A stretch of DNA of 64,000 bases. Source: Polaribacter irgensii 23-P. Lineage in GTDB: Bacteria > Bacteroidota > Bacteroidia > Flavobacteriales > Flavobacteriaceae. The first letter of the stretch is position 1; each line of letters opens with the position of its first letter. The translations under genes and the position numbers were made by a program. The stretch covers positions 2,620,611-2,684,610 of the forward strand of contig NZ_CH724148.1 of assembly GCF_000153225.1 (NCBI RefSeq). The letters are read 5' to 3'. Shown piece after piece: positions 18,901 to 26,009 of the stretch. The notes beneath the pieces were generated by a model. The model worked only from the letters and a program-made list of their open reading frames with translations, was not told where the DNA came from and made no database searches.

Positions 18901-19259
18901 GGTAATGTAAACAAGTTGTAGTGCATCGGAATGCGAATACTATTAAAACCCCAGGCTGCTAGAGAATCTACATCCCGTTTTGTAAAATGATTTTTTCTCC
19001 ATTTCTTAAAAAAGGTTTCTGTATTCGGCTCACCCATCAAATCGATTAATTTCTCTTTAATCGCGTGCTGGGAACCAGCCACTCCAGAAGTATTCATCAT
19101 GTAGCCCTCCATGATCTGCCATCCTCCAGGCCCCATTCCTCTTAAAAGGACTTCTTCTCCGTTTGAATTTACAATTTTTTGTCCATCAGTTTTTAAACCT
19201 TGACTCAAACCCAATACGGATATAAATAGCAAGCCGATAAAAAAAAACTGTTTTTTCAT
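15999..19259 (-). CDS. Secreted multidomain GH5 glucanase with two CBM6-like modules and T9SS sorting domain
   Basis: A 1086-residue exoenzyme. Order: signal peptide (1-20); GH5 barrel (about 20-385) with acid/base Glu216 in INETHW and nucleophile Glu304 in MGESGEN; first CBM6-like module (about 415-575); linker with beta-strand repeats (about 575-700); second CBM6-like module beginning IPGLIEVEDYNY (about 705-830); thrombospondin type 3 calcium motif DLDNDGVLDDDD; another beta domain; and a type IX secretion C-terminal domain (YPNPI near 1010, ending YMLKMISKEEIFHYKILK). It should be exported through T9SS and attached or released outside the cell to cut beta-glucan. The GH5 subfamily is not certain from sequence alone. 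Confidence 0.88.
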   Translation of the reverse strand: MKKQFFFIGLLFISVLGLSQGLKTDGQKIVNSNGEEVLLRGMGPGGWQIMEGYMMNTSGVAGSQHAIKEKLIDLMGEPNTETFFKKWRKNHFTKRDVDSLAAWGFNSIRIPMHYNLFTLPIEEEPITGENTWRETGFELIDNVLEWAAPYNMYVILDMHATPGGQGTGSEINDYDPSKPSLWELQENRDKLVALWTRIAARYKNNQWIGGYDLINETHWDLGSENALLRAVFEDITAGIRGEGDDHILYIEGNAYANDYRGLLPPWDDNLVYSFHKYWSFNTKHDLDWILPLREKHNVPLWMGESGENSNTWFTDAISLFENNNIGWAWWTMRKVGDIDSPYAIDINPGYQKIVDYWKGEGLKPTAEETFDGMMQLAENLLVENSTYRKDVPDAIIRQAQTDATIPYHRKPTAIPGILYVSDFDLGQNNFAYYDTDVADYNLSTGEYKSWNSGWSYRNDGVDIEKNNETSSSNGFNIGFVHKGEWTKYTVQVDETAVYTAQVRLASQESGGEFFLAMDDQEVTMNQTVNSTGGWTEYSTFEVVDIALEAGEHRLKLHFNNDTPFNITSIEFEKTGTVANLQLNALNGKTGIDEKSIELAISETVSEALLESSLNQFTVLVNGEKRSIISINKDVLNERFVVLNLAKFLIKTDTISLSYSGAIIQSKSKKILNTFVDLPINNMSPNRVVIPGLIEVEDYNYMLGMGLEDSEDLGGGKNFGFTDPGDYADYSIFAPKTGNYGIKFRVAGYSEGKIGLYWIDENGTEHELAVVSTVITNGWQTWETVSDNLFIKEGPHILRMKILAGGFNFNWIRFESPDLDNDGVLDDDDLCPNTPENKIVDVFGCEIFSLPADNFAITVKGETCRAQNNGSIFIAAIENKDYIATIAKNDYVSTKTFTSEVVFENLTSGIYTVCITISGNATYTQCAAVIVTEPVELSVIAALKKGSMHNVSVSLGGGKLYYVTLNDETTITNESKIELELAAGINTLSVKTSTDCQGIYKESILLNSKPYIYPNPIKNNTIHINAISFYGNQILVEIYDLKGQLVFSKLYEITSSQLNVDVSNLPEGIYMLKMISKEEIFHYKILK

Positions 19260-19284
19260 AGTAAGTGTAAGTACTGCTTATTTT

Positions 19285-19316
19285 AAAATACACATCTAAA
19301 TTAAGATGTGTATTTT
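19285..19316. terminator. Perfect 13-bp inverted repeat upstream of the GH5 gene
   Basis: Arms AAAATACACATCT (19285-19297) and AGATGTGTATTTT (19304-19316) pair perfectly around a 6-base loop. It lies in the 343-base gap between the SusD-linked lipoprotein gene and GH5. On the transcribed minus strand it ends in T4, so it can act as a partial terminator or mRNA end-stabilizer. Confidence 0.65.
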
Positions 19317-19602
19317 TTTATTTAAACCTATTTTAATTCCCTATTCGCTTTGTAATCTAAAAAAGATATGTGTTTAAGTACGACAAAATATACCACCAGC
19401 GGACTTCTTGCGCTTCACTAAAACTATAATATACATATCGACTACTCGCTAATACATGCTCTTTTGACACACCATCGCACTGCAACCCCATTGTATCGAA
19501 AAGCTATATTCAAAAAATGTAAATTTCTTTTAGTTTCAATTTTATTTATAAGTCCCTCAAAACAGGGCAACCATTCCTAAATATATTTCTTAATTGCCCT
19601 AA
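19317..19602. other. Gap between the susCD block and the enzyme block of cassette A
   Basis: Besides the 13-bp repeat, a 7-bp inverted repeat AGGGCAA (19564-19570) / TTGCCCT (19594-19600) lies immediately after the PKD lipoprotein stop and is followed on the minus strand by GTTTTG, a weak terminator candidate. I see no gene and no convincing TAnnTTTG element driving GH5. Confidence 0.5.
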
Positions 19603-20430
19603 TTATTCAAGTGAACGAATCGCTATGTTGTCTATCATAACCCCATTATCGCCATAATCACTTCCACCACCTCTTATTACTAAATAAGCAGTTCCTGCAG
19701 TAGGAAACTTAAATGTAGCTCCTGTTCCACCACAACTAACCTCAGAAAAGTCACCCTCAAAAGGATCATTTCCACATCCTCCCCAAGTATTTAATCCCAT
19801 TCTGATACCGCCACCTGCATATTCTGATCCTTGCTCAGGAACTGCCATTCCAACATAAACTTCAAACCAAGAATCCGATAAAGGACCTCCTTTTATATCC
19901 ATCGATATTTGGTATAAATTGTTGGCTACGATATCCACTGCTTGATAAATTCCCACTTGTCCCCAACTGCCTCCAGTAAAGTGCGCATTGTCATTATCAA
20001 AAGAAACCGCTACACCGTCAGAAATTGATAAAACATTCCATGAATTTGAACCATCAAACGCACCATTTTTAAGGATGTTTGGACCTTGAAAGTCTTCATT
20101 AATAACAATTGTTTGTGTAGATTCAGCCTCCCCTCCTTCTGTAAAAACTTTGAACCTCACGTTGTAGTCTCCTTTTTTTAAATATATTTTGCTAGCTTCT
20201 ACGCCCTCCGACGAAGAATTATCACCAAAATCCCAATGTGTATACCACGTTTTTACATCCGGATTTGCTGTAAATAATACCTTATTAGGGTTCGTAGTGT
20301 CAAATGAGAATAAGTACGCAGCATCTTCGCTTTGTGGAGGAACCACAACGTCGGCCTGCTCATTACAGCTCAAAAAAATTAAAATTAACCCTAATATTAA
20401 AAACTTACTTCTAAATTTTATTGCTTTCAT
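19603..20430 (-). CDS. PKD-domain surface glycan-binding lipoprotein (SusE/F position)
   Basis: A 275-residue lipoprotein with lipobox FLSC then NEQAD. A PKD-like Ig domain occupies about 40-112, with the signature WDFGDNSSSEG. A jelly-roll, CBM4-like domain follows at about 118-275 (NILKNGAFDGSNSW, later GVMIDNIAIRS). It directly follows susD (30 bases), the usual place of a surface glycan-binding protein that works with SusC/SusD. Binding of laminarin is expected from the locus but not proven by any motif. No hydrolytic residues. Confidence 0.8.
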   Translation of the reverse strand: MKAIKFRSKFLILGLILIFLSCNEQADVVVPPQSEDAAYLFSFDTTNPNKVLFTANPDVKTWYTHWDFGDNSSSEGVEASKIYLKKGDYNVRFKVFTEGGEAESTQTIVINEDFQGPNILKNGAFDGSNSWNVLSISDGVAVSFDNDNAHFTGGSWGQVGIYQAVDIVANNLYQISMDIKGGPLSDSWFEVYVGMAVPEQGSEYAGGGIRMGLNTWGGCGNDPFEGDFSEVSCGGTGATFKFPTAGTAYLVIRGGGSDYGDNGVMIDNIAIRSLE

Positions 20431-20460
20431 ATCTTATATTTTTATTGACTTTTATTGACA

Positions 20461-22236
20461 TTAGTACCCTGGATTCTCTTTAAGCTTGTTATTGTTGTTT
20501 GTTCTATCTTGACCAATTGGCAAATAATAATGACGTTCAAAGAAGTTCATTTTACTTGCTTCTGCATCAAAAGTTTCAAAAGTAAACGTTGCATTTCCAA
20601 AACCATCTATAGTTCTTTTCGTCTTTAAACCTTCGACCTGGACACTCAACACTTCCGTTGCAATACGCCATCTTCTAACATCCCAATAACGCTGATCTTC
20701 AAAAGCTAATTCTACTTTTCTTTCGTTCCGAATGCGATCTCTTAACGCATCTCCTGAATAACTATCTAAACGTAAATTTTGTTGCAAACCTGCTCTGCTT
20801 CTGATCGGTGCTATATAATCACGAGCGGAAGTTTCCAATCCTAATTCTACGGCAGCTTCAGCAGCGTTTAAATAGATCTCCCCAAGTCTAAACAAAACAC
20901 AATCTGTACCAGAATAGTACTCTGTTATTAAGAGTGGAGATACACCATCTTGTAAGTGTTTTCTGATATAAAACCCAGTTTTAGTTGCATCTGGATGCAC
21001 GCCAATGCCGTCTTTTCCTACTCCCGTTCCTTTATCTGTGTCAAGAACACCAGCTGTTTCTGTCCCATACCAGAGCTCTACTGGCGCACCTTGAAAAACG
21101 TCATTATTTGTCAATAGCGTGCCCTTCAAACGGGGATCACGGTTCTCAAAAGGATTGCTTTCGTCGTAACCTGAACCTGGCTCACTCGGCAAAAGACCTG
21201 TACTTATCATTTCATAACTATCTAAAAGTTGTTTTGTTGGAGACATACTTCCACCCCAATCCACGCGATAACTGAACGGTACATTATGTAAATCATACGA
21301 ATGTCCTTTTTCAAAAGGAATCCAGACTTTGCTAAAAATAGTTTCATCATCCGTTTCATCCAAAAATAAATTTGCATAATTATCTGCTGCATTTGGATAT
21401 TTATCAAACAATGTGTAGCCTGCCTCTGTAATCAATTGCTGAGAAGCACTCAACGAGATTTGGTAATATCCGTTTGCTGCTGCATTCGGAATTCCCACCA
21501 AGCCTTCTAACGCAACAGTTCCATACTTTGCGATACTTGCTGCGTACAACGCCGCTCTGGATTCTAAAGATTTGGCTGCCCATTTAGGAGCTCTTCCTTT
21601 TTGAGAAGACCATCTATTTGGTAATAAAGTAAAGGCTGCTTGCGCGTCAGAAATAACTTGATCATAGACTTCCTTTTCTGTATTTCTTGCCGGATAGTAC
21701 TCCGCTGCTGGAGTTGTCTCGGGGTTCTGCGCATTTAAAATTATTGGAACACCGCCATAACGCTTTACTAAAGCGAAATAACTATACCCTCTTAAAAAAT
21801 ACAATTCTCCTAAACGTTCATCACGCTCTTCAACCGTTAATATATTTTCTGGTGCTGAAGCTATCTTTTCTATAGAATAATTAATTTTCCAAATAAGATC
21901 GTAACCCCACCAATCTAAAGGCCATGTATTGTTTACTGTTCCCCAATTTCCTGTGCGGTAAGTATTTGTAGCTTGTGTCCAAGAGTACGTACTTCTTGCA
22001 AGGTCTGAAATGGCATCTCTTTGAGTACCAAATCCTGGACCTCCAAAATCCGCTAAATAATCCCAAGGCATTCTATCATATATTTTAAATAGATACGCAT
22101 CCATTAGGTTCTTATCATTCCAGACATCATTTTCTGTAATTCTATCTAAAGGAGGCTCGTTTAAAAAATCATCACTACAAGAGACTGTGATCGTGAAAGT
22201 GAGTATAACTACTATTATATTTATATATTTTTTCAT
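20461..22236 (-). CDS. SusD/RagB family nutrient-binding lipoprotein
   Basis: A 591-residue outer-membrane lipoprotein, the lid of the SusCD importer. Lipobox TVSC is followed by SDDF, which matches the flavobacterial surface-export signal. The SusD fold is shown by the N-terminal DFLNEPPLDRITE, the TPR helices (GELYFLRGYSYFALVKRYGGVPII), and the C-terminal NERKVELAFEDQRYWDVRRWRIA and YYLPIGQ...ENPGY. Its start lies 14 bases after the susC stop. Specificity is inferred as beta-glucan from the surrounding enzymes. Confidence 0.96.
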   Translation of the reverse strand: MKKYINIIVVILTFTITVSCSDDFLNEPPLDRITENDVWNDKNLMDAYLFKIYDRMPWDYLADFGGPGFGTQRDAISDLARSTYSWTQATNTYRTGNWGTVNNTWPLDWWGYDLIWKINYSIEKIASAPENILTVEERDERLGELYFLRGYSYFALVKRYGGVPIILNAQNPETTPAAEYYPARNTEKEVYDQVISDAQAAFTLLPNRWSSQKGRAPKWAAKSLESRAALYAASIAKYGTVALEGLVGIPNAAANGYYQISLSASQQLITEAGYTLFDKYPNAADNYANLFLDETDDETIFSKVWIPFEKGHSYDLHNVPFSYRVDWGGSMSPTKQLLDSYEMISTGLLPSEPGSGYDESNPFENRDPRLKGTLLTNNDVFQGAPVELWYGTETAGVLDTDKGTGVGKDGIGVHPDATKTGFYIRKHLQDGVSPLLITEYYSGTDCVLFRLGEIYLNAAEAAVELGLETSARDYIAPIRSRAGLQQNLRLDSYSGDALRDRIRNERKVELAFEDQRYWDVRRWRIATEVLSVQVEGLKTKRTIDGFGNATFTFETFDAEASKMNFFERHYYLPIGQDRTNNNNKLKENPGY

Positions 22237-22249
22237 GATTCGATTTTTT

Positions 22250-25200
22250 TTAAAGTGAAACGTTTATACCAAATGTGATCGATTTTGTTTGCGGATAATA
22301 CCACCCTAGACCCGATCCAGTTTGTGGATCAAAATCCTCTTCAAAATCTTTTATGACAAATAAATTTTGTCCCGTGCAGAAAAATTTAATTTCATCGAAT
22401 GTCGAATTCTCTGTGCGCTTTGGTAGGGTATAACTAAAGTTAATATTTTTAAAGCGTATGTGTTTTCCCTGCCTGATCCAAAAGTCAGAATATCTATAAT
22501 TATTCTCATTAAAACCACCATTTGATATTCTAGGGAACCTTGCACCTGTATTTTCTGGTGTCCAATAGTCTAATTGATAATCATAACCGTTAAAACCGTT
22601 ACGCAATGGACTTTGTGCCTCTCCTTCCAGATAAATATCATAGCCTGCTGCCCCTGTTAATAAAACAGATAGCGCAAAGTTTTTATACTCAACCCCGAAG
22701 TTTAGTGAATAGTTGGTCGTTGCCTTACTACCATTCCCAAATACTTTTTGATCTTTTACATCAATCACATTGTCACCGTTCAAATCGACATACTTAATAT
22801 CTCCTGGCTGTAAACTAGAATTCCCATTGTTATCTTGAATAGCATATTGTGTTATTTCTTCTGGACTTTGAAAAAATCCATCAGAAATATAACCTCTTCG
22901 AAGTCCTGTATAGCCTCCTGTTTCTGTTAAGTTTCCTCGCATAAACAAGTCTTCTTGAAGCGTTTCATCAATAAAAACTGCCTTCTCTCTAGATTTTGAA
23001 AAATTTAATATAGAGCTAACTTTAAAGTTATCATTTATCTGTTTGTTATAATTTAATGAAAACTCGAAACCTTCATTTGAAAATTCATAGAAATTTTGAT
23101 CCGCTAAGGCTACACCCAAAGTGCTAGGTACGCTTGCATTTGCACCTGCAATGACATCTTCTCTTTTTCTGAAAAAATAATCAAAAGAAAACTTGAGGTC
23201 ACGACCAAATAAATCAACATCTAAACCCACATCATACGTAGTATTGGTTTCCCAAGTAATGTCTTTATTTGGAAGTGCAGTATTGTCTATTGTCGGAATC
23301 GCAGTATCATTTATTGCATAAAATAAATTATAATTAAAACCACTCAACCACTGATAAGCTGAAGTACCGTCATTACCGGCTGTACCCACAGATGCTCTTA
23401 GTTTTAAATTCGAAATAGTATTTTTTAAAGGTGTAAAAAAAGCTTCTTCTGAAATTCTCCAACCTGCAGAAACCGATGGAAATAACCCCCATTCGTTTCC
23501 TGGCGCAAATCTTGAAGAGCCATCATATCTATATGTGGATTCAAAAAAGTATTTTGACTGATAATCATAACTCAATCTACCTACAAAACCCAAACGATTT
23601 TGACGAAACTCACCCCCATTAGCAATTTGATTTTCTAACGAACCTGCAAAAAGTTGATCGATTAAAGTAGACTGGAAATCCTGGCGACTTGCACTAAAAT
23701 CTTGACCTTGTATTTTTTGTATTTCGGCAAGGAATAAGCCAGATACATTATGAGACCCAAAAGTACGATCGTACATCGCAGATTCTTGTAATACATAATG
23801 ATTGGTATAATTGGTGGTTTGCAATAAAACGGTTTCACTAACAGCTCCTTCTGGCATTGCTGAAAACGCATCATAATTTCCTGTTTGTCTATTTAATGTA
23901 AAAAGGTCGTAACTTTTACCCCAGTTTTTGCTGAAATTATTGTTGTAAACGATGGAGGCGTAAGACTTGAAACTTAAGCCTTCTACCTGTTTGACATCCC
24001 ATTTAAGAGAGATCTTTGCATCAAAATTATTATTTCTAGCTCTGTAATATCCTGCATTAAAATCATTTATGCCTTCAACAATATGATTGGGAGTTACACT
24101 AAGTCTTGCCGGCGTGCCGTCAGGATAATACGCTAAATCATTAGGTAACGACCTGCTTAATTCTCTAAATACATTGTAAGCAGAATATGCTGGTGCTTCA
24201 TTTAACTGTCTACGAGCACCCATGTTTACCGTTAAATTTAATTCATCTGTAATCGCAGCATTTACATTTGCACGCAAATTAAACCTTTGAAAAGAAAGCA
24301 CATCCGCATTGTAATTGGATCCTTGAGATACATACCCTGTAGAAACAAAATATTTTACTTTTTCAGTTCCACCTGAAAGATTTAAATTGTGCTGTTGTTG
24401 GAAGCCCCAGTCTTTTAAAACTAAACCTCTCCAATCTGTATTTGGATAATTAATAGGATCTGTACCGTCTTTAAACAACGCTATTTCTTCTTCTGTATAA
24501 AAAGGATTTTGATTAGAGTTTCTGAGACCTTCATTTAAGACCTCACCGCGTTCCGCAGAACTTAAATACTCTGGATATGCTGTAAATGCAGTAAAGGTGA
24601 ATTGATTACTGTAAGAAAGCTTAGGCTTTCCTATTTTTCCTTTTTTAGTAGTTATTAAAACAACCCCATTACCTCCTTGGACACCATAAACGGCCGCTGC
24701 TGCTGCATCTTTTAAAACCGATATGTTATCAATTTCGTTAGGATCCAACTGATTTAAATCTCCAGGAGCACCGTCAATTATAACAAGAGCTGCTCCAAAA
24801 TTCCGAACTTCAAAACTCGAGTTGCTAAACCCTGGTTCTCCCGAGCTTTGAGTTACAAACAATCCAGAAGCCAAACCCTCTAAAGCATTACTCACATTCG
24901 CGACAGGTTGGTCTTTTAGTGCTTTTGCATTGATCGTAGAAACCGCTGAAATCAATTTTGTTTTCGATTTAGTCCCATATCCAACAACCACGATTTCATC
25001 TAGAGATGCGGCATCTTCCTTTAACACAATCTCTAAACGTTTCGCATCTAATATGGTCACTTCTCTCGTAAAAAAGCCCAAGTAAGATATTACTAAAATA
25101 TCCCCTTTAGAAGCCTGCACTGAAAAATTTCCATCAAAATCGGACTGAACTCCAATACTGGTTCCTTTCACAAAAATACTTGCATTGGGCAAAGGTTGAC

Positions 25201-25333
25201 TTTCACTGTCGGTGACCAGCCCTGTAACTGACATCTGAGCGATACTCGTCATACTAGAGCACAAAAATAATGCAAACGTAAGAAAAGTAACTTTTCTACG
25301 TTTTTTCGAACAATTTAAAAACAATGTTTTCAT
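22250..25333 (-). CDS. SusC/RagA family TonB-dependent outer membrane transporter
   Basis: The pore of the cassette A importer, about 1027 residues from the ATG at 25333 (MKTLFLNCSKKRRK). A GTG 45 bases upstream is in frame, but the residues it adds do not look like a signal peptide. Order: signal peptide, carboxypeptidase-regulatory-like domain (about 40-115, VTGLVTDSESQPLP, SIGVQSDFDGNF), TonB box region DEIVVVGYGT, plug (ALEGLASGLFVTQ, GGNGVVLITTKKG), and a 22-strand barrel ending SITFGINVSL. It pairs with the SusD gene 14 bases downstream. Confidence 0.96.
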   Translation of the reverse strand: MKTLFLNCSKKRRKVTFLTFALFLCSSMTSIAQMSVTGLVTDSESQPLPNASIFVKGTSIGVQSDFDGNFSVQASKGDILVISYLGFFTREVTILDAKRLEIVLKEDAASLDEIVVVGYGTKSKTKLISAVSTINAKALKDQPVANVSNALEGLASGLFVTQSSGEPGFSNSSFEVRNFGAALVIIDGAPGDLNQLDPNEIDNISVLKDAAAAAVYGVQGGNGVVLITTKKGKIGKPKLSYSNQFTFTAFTAYPEYLSSAERGEVLNEGLRNSNQNPFYTEEEIALFKDGTDPINYPNTDWRGLVLKDWGFQQQHNLNLSGGTEKVKYFVSTGYVSQGSNYNADVLSFQRFNLRANVNAAITDELNLTVNMGARRQLNEAPAYSAYNVFRELSRSLPNDLAYYPDGTPARLSVTPNHIVEGINDFNAGYYRARNNNFDAKISLKWDVKQVEGLSFKSYASIVYNNNFSKNWGKSYDLFTLNRQTGNYDAFSAMPEGAVSETVLLQTTNYTNHYVLQESAMYDRTFGSHNVSGLFLAEIQKIQGQDFSASRQDFQSTLIDQLFAGSLENQIANGGEFRQNRLGFVGRLSYDYQSKYFFESTYRYDGSSRFAPGNEWGLFPSVSAGWRISEEAFFTPLKNTISNLKLRASVGTAGNDGTSAYQWLSGFNYNLFYAINDTAIPTIDNTALPNKDITWETNTTYDVGLDVDLFGRDLKFSFDYFFRKREDVIAGANASVPSTLGVALADQNFYEFSNEGFEFSLNYNKQINDNFKVSSILNFSKSREKAVFIDETLQEDLFMRGNLTETGGYTGLRRGYISDGFFQSPEEITQYAIQDNNGNSSLQPGDIKYVDLNGDNVIDVKDQKVFGNGSKATTNYSLNFGVEYKNFALSVLLTGAAGYDIYLEGEAQSPLRNGFNGYDYQLDYWTPENTGARFPRISNGGFNENNYRYSDFWIRQGKHIRFKNINFSYTLPKRTENSTFDEIKFFCTGQNLFVIKDFEEDFDPQTGSGLGWYYPQTKSITFGINVSL

Positions 25334-26009
25334 ATGATTATATAATTTTAATTTAATGTATTCCTCCGATGTTAGCACCGAAAACTTTTTTTAAAGCCTT
25401 GCTTAAGTGGGTTCAATTTTAAAAATAGTACACCTTGAAATTTTACTTGAACGTTTGCATGTGTCTGCACAAAACCCAATCAAAACAATAAAACGCTCAC
25501 AGTATTATTGAACTTAAATTTGTCCAAATCCAAAAATTAAAATTTGAAAACAAACAAAAAAAGATAAAACCAGTAAACTGCAGTAGTTTTGTTCTTCAGT
25601 AAAGAAACTGGGTTAAAATAAAATAGATATTTGTTAATCCTGATGTTGTCTCAATTAATTTTTACCTTTAATTTTGTTTTACCAAATTTGCAACGAAAAC
25701 CAGTATTTCGCAATATAATTACCTCTACAAAAACTACTAGGACTAAAAACACACCTCTACAAAATCTTTGTTAAAAATTACAAATCACTTATTTACAGTT
25801 AAATCACCTTCTATTCATTACAACATCTCTGGATAAAATGGATATAATACACTATTGAATTGAACTTAAGATTAGACGGAATACGCGGATACAAAATGAG
25901 ATTTTCTTTTAATTAATTTAAAAGAATCAAGCTGATAGCACCGCTAAAATGGAAGGTTTAATACGTACAACTACAATTTAAAATGATTTGATAAGATAAT
26001 TTTAAAATA
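25334..26009. promoter_or_regulatory. Intergenic control region of cassette A
   Basis: These 676 bases separate the regulator from susC and must hold the susC promoter. A direct repeat ACCTCTACAAAA occurs at 25721-25732 and 25753-25764, 32 bases start to start (three helical turns), a candidate regulator site. I find no perfect TAnnTTTG element on the minus strand and no ORF. Confidence 0.4.
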
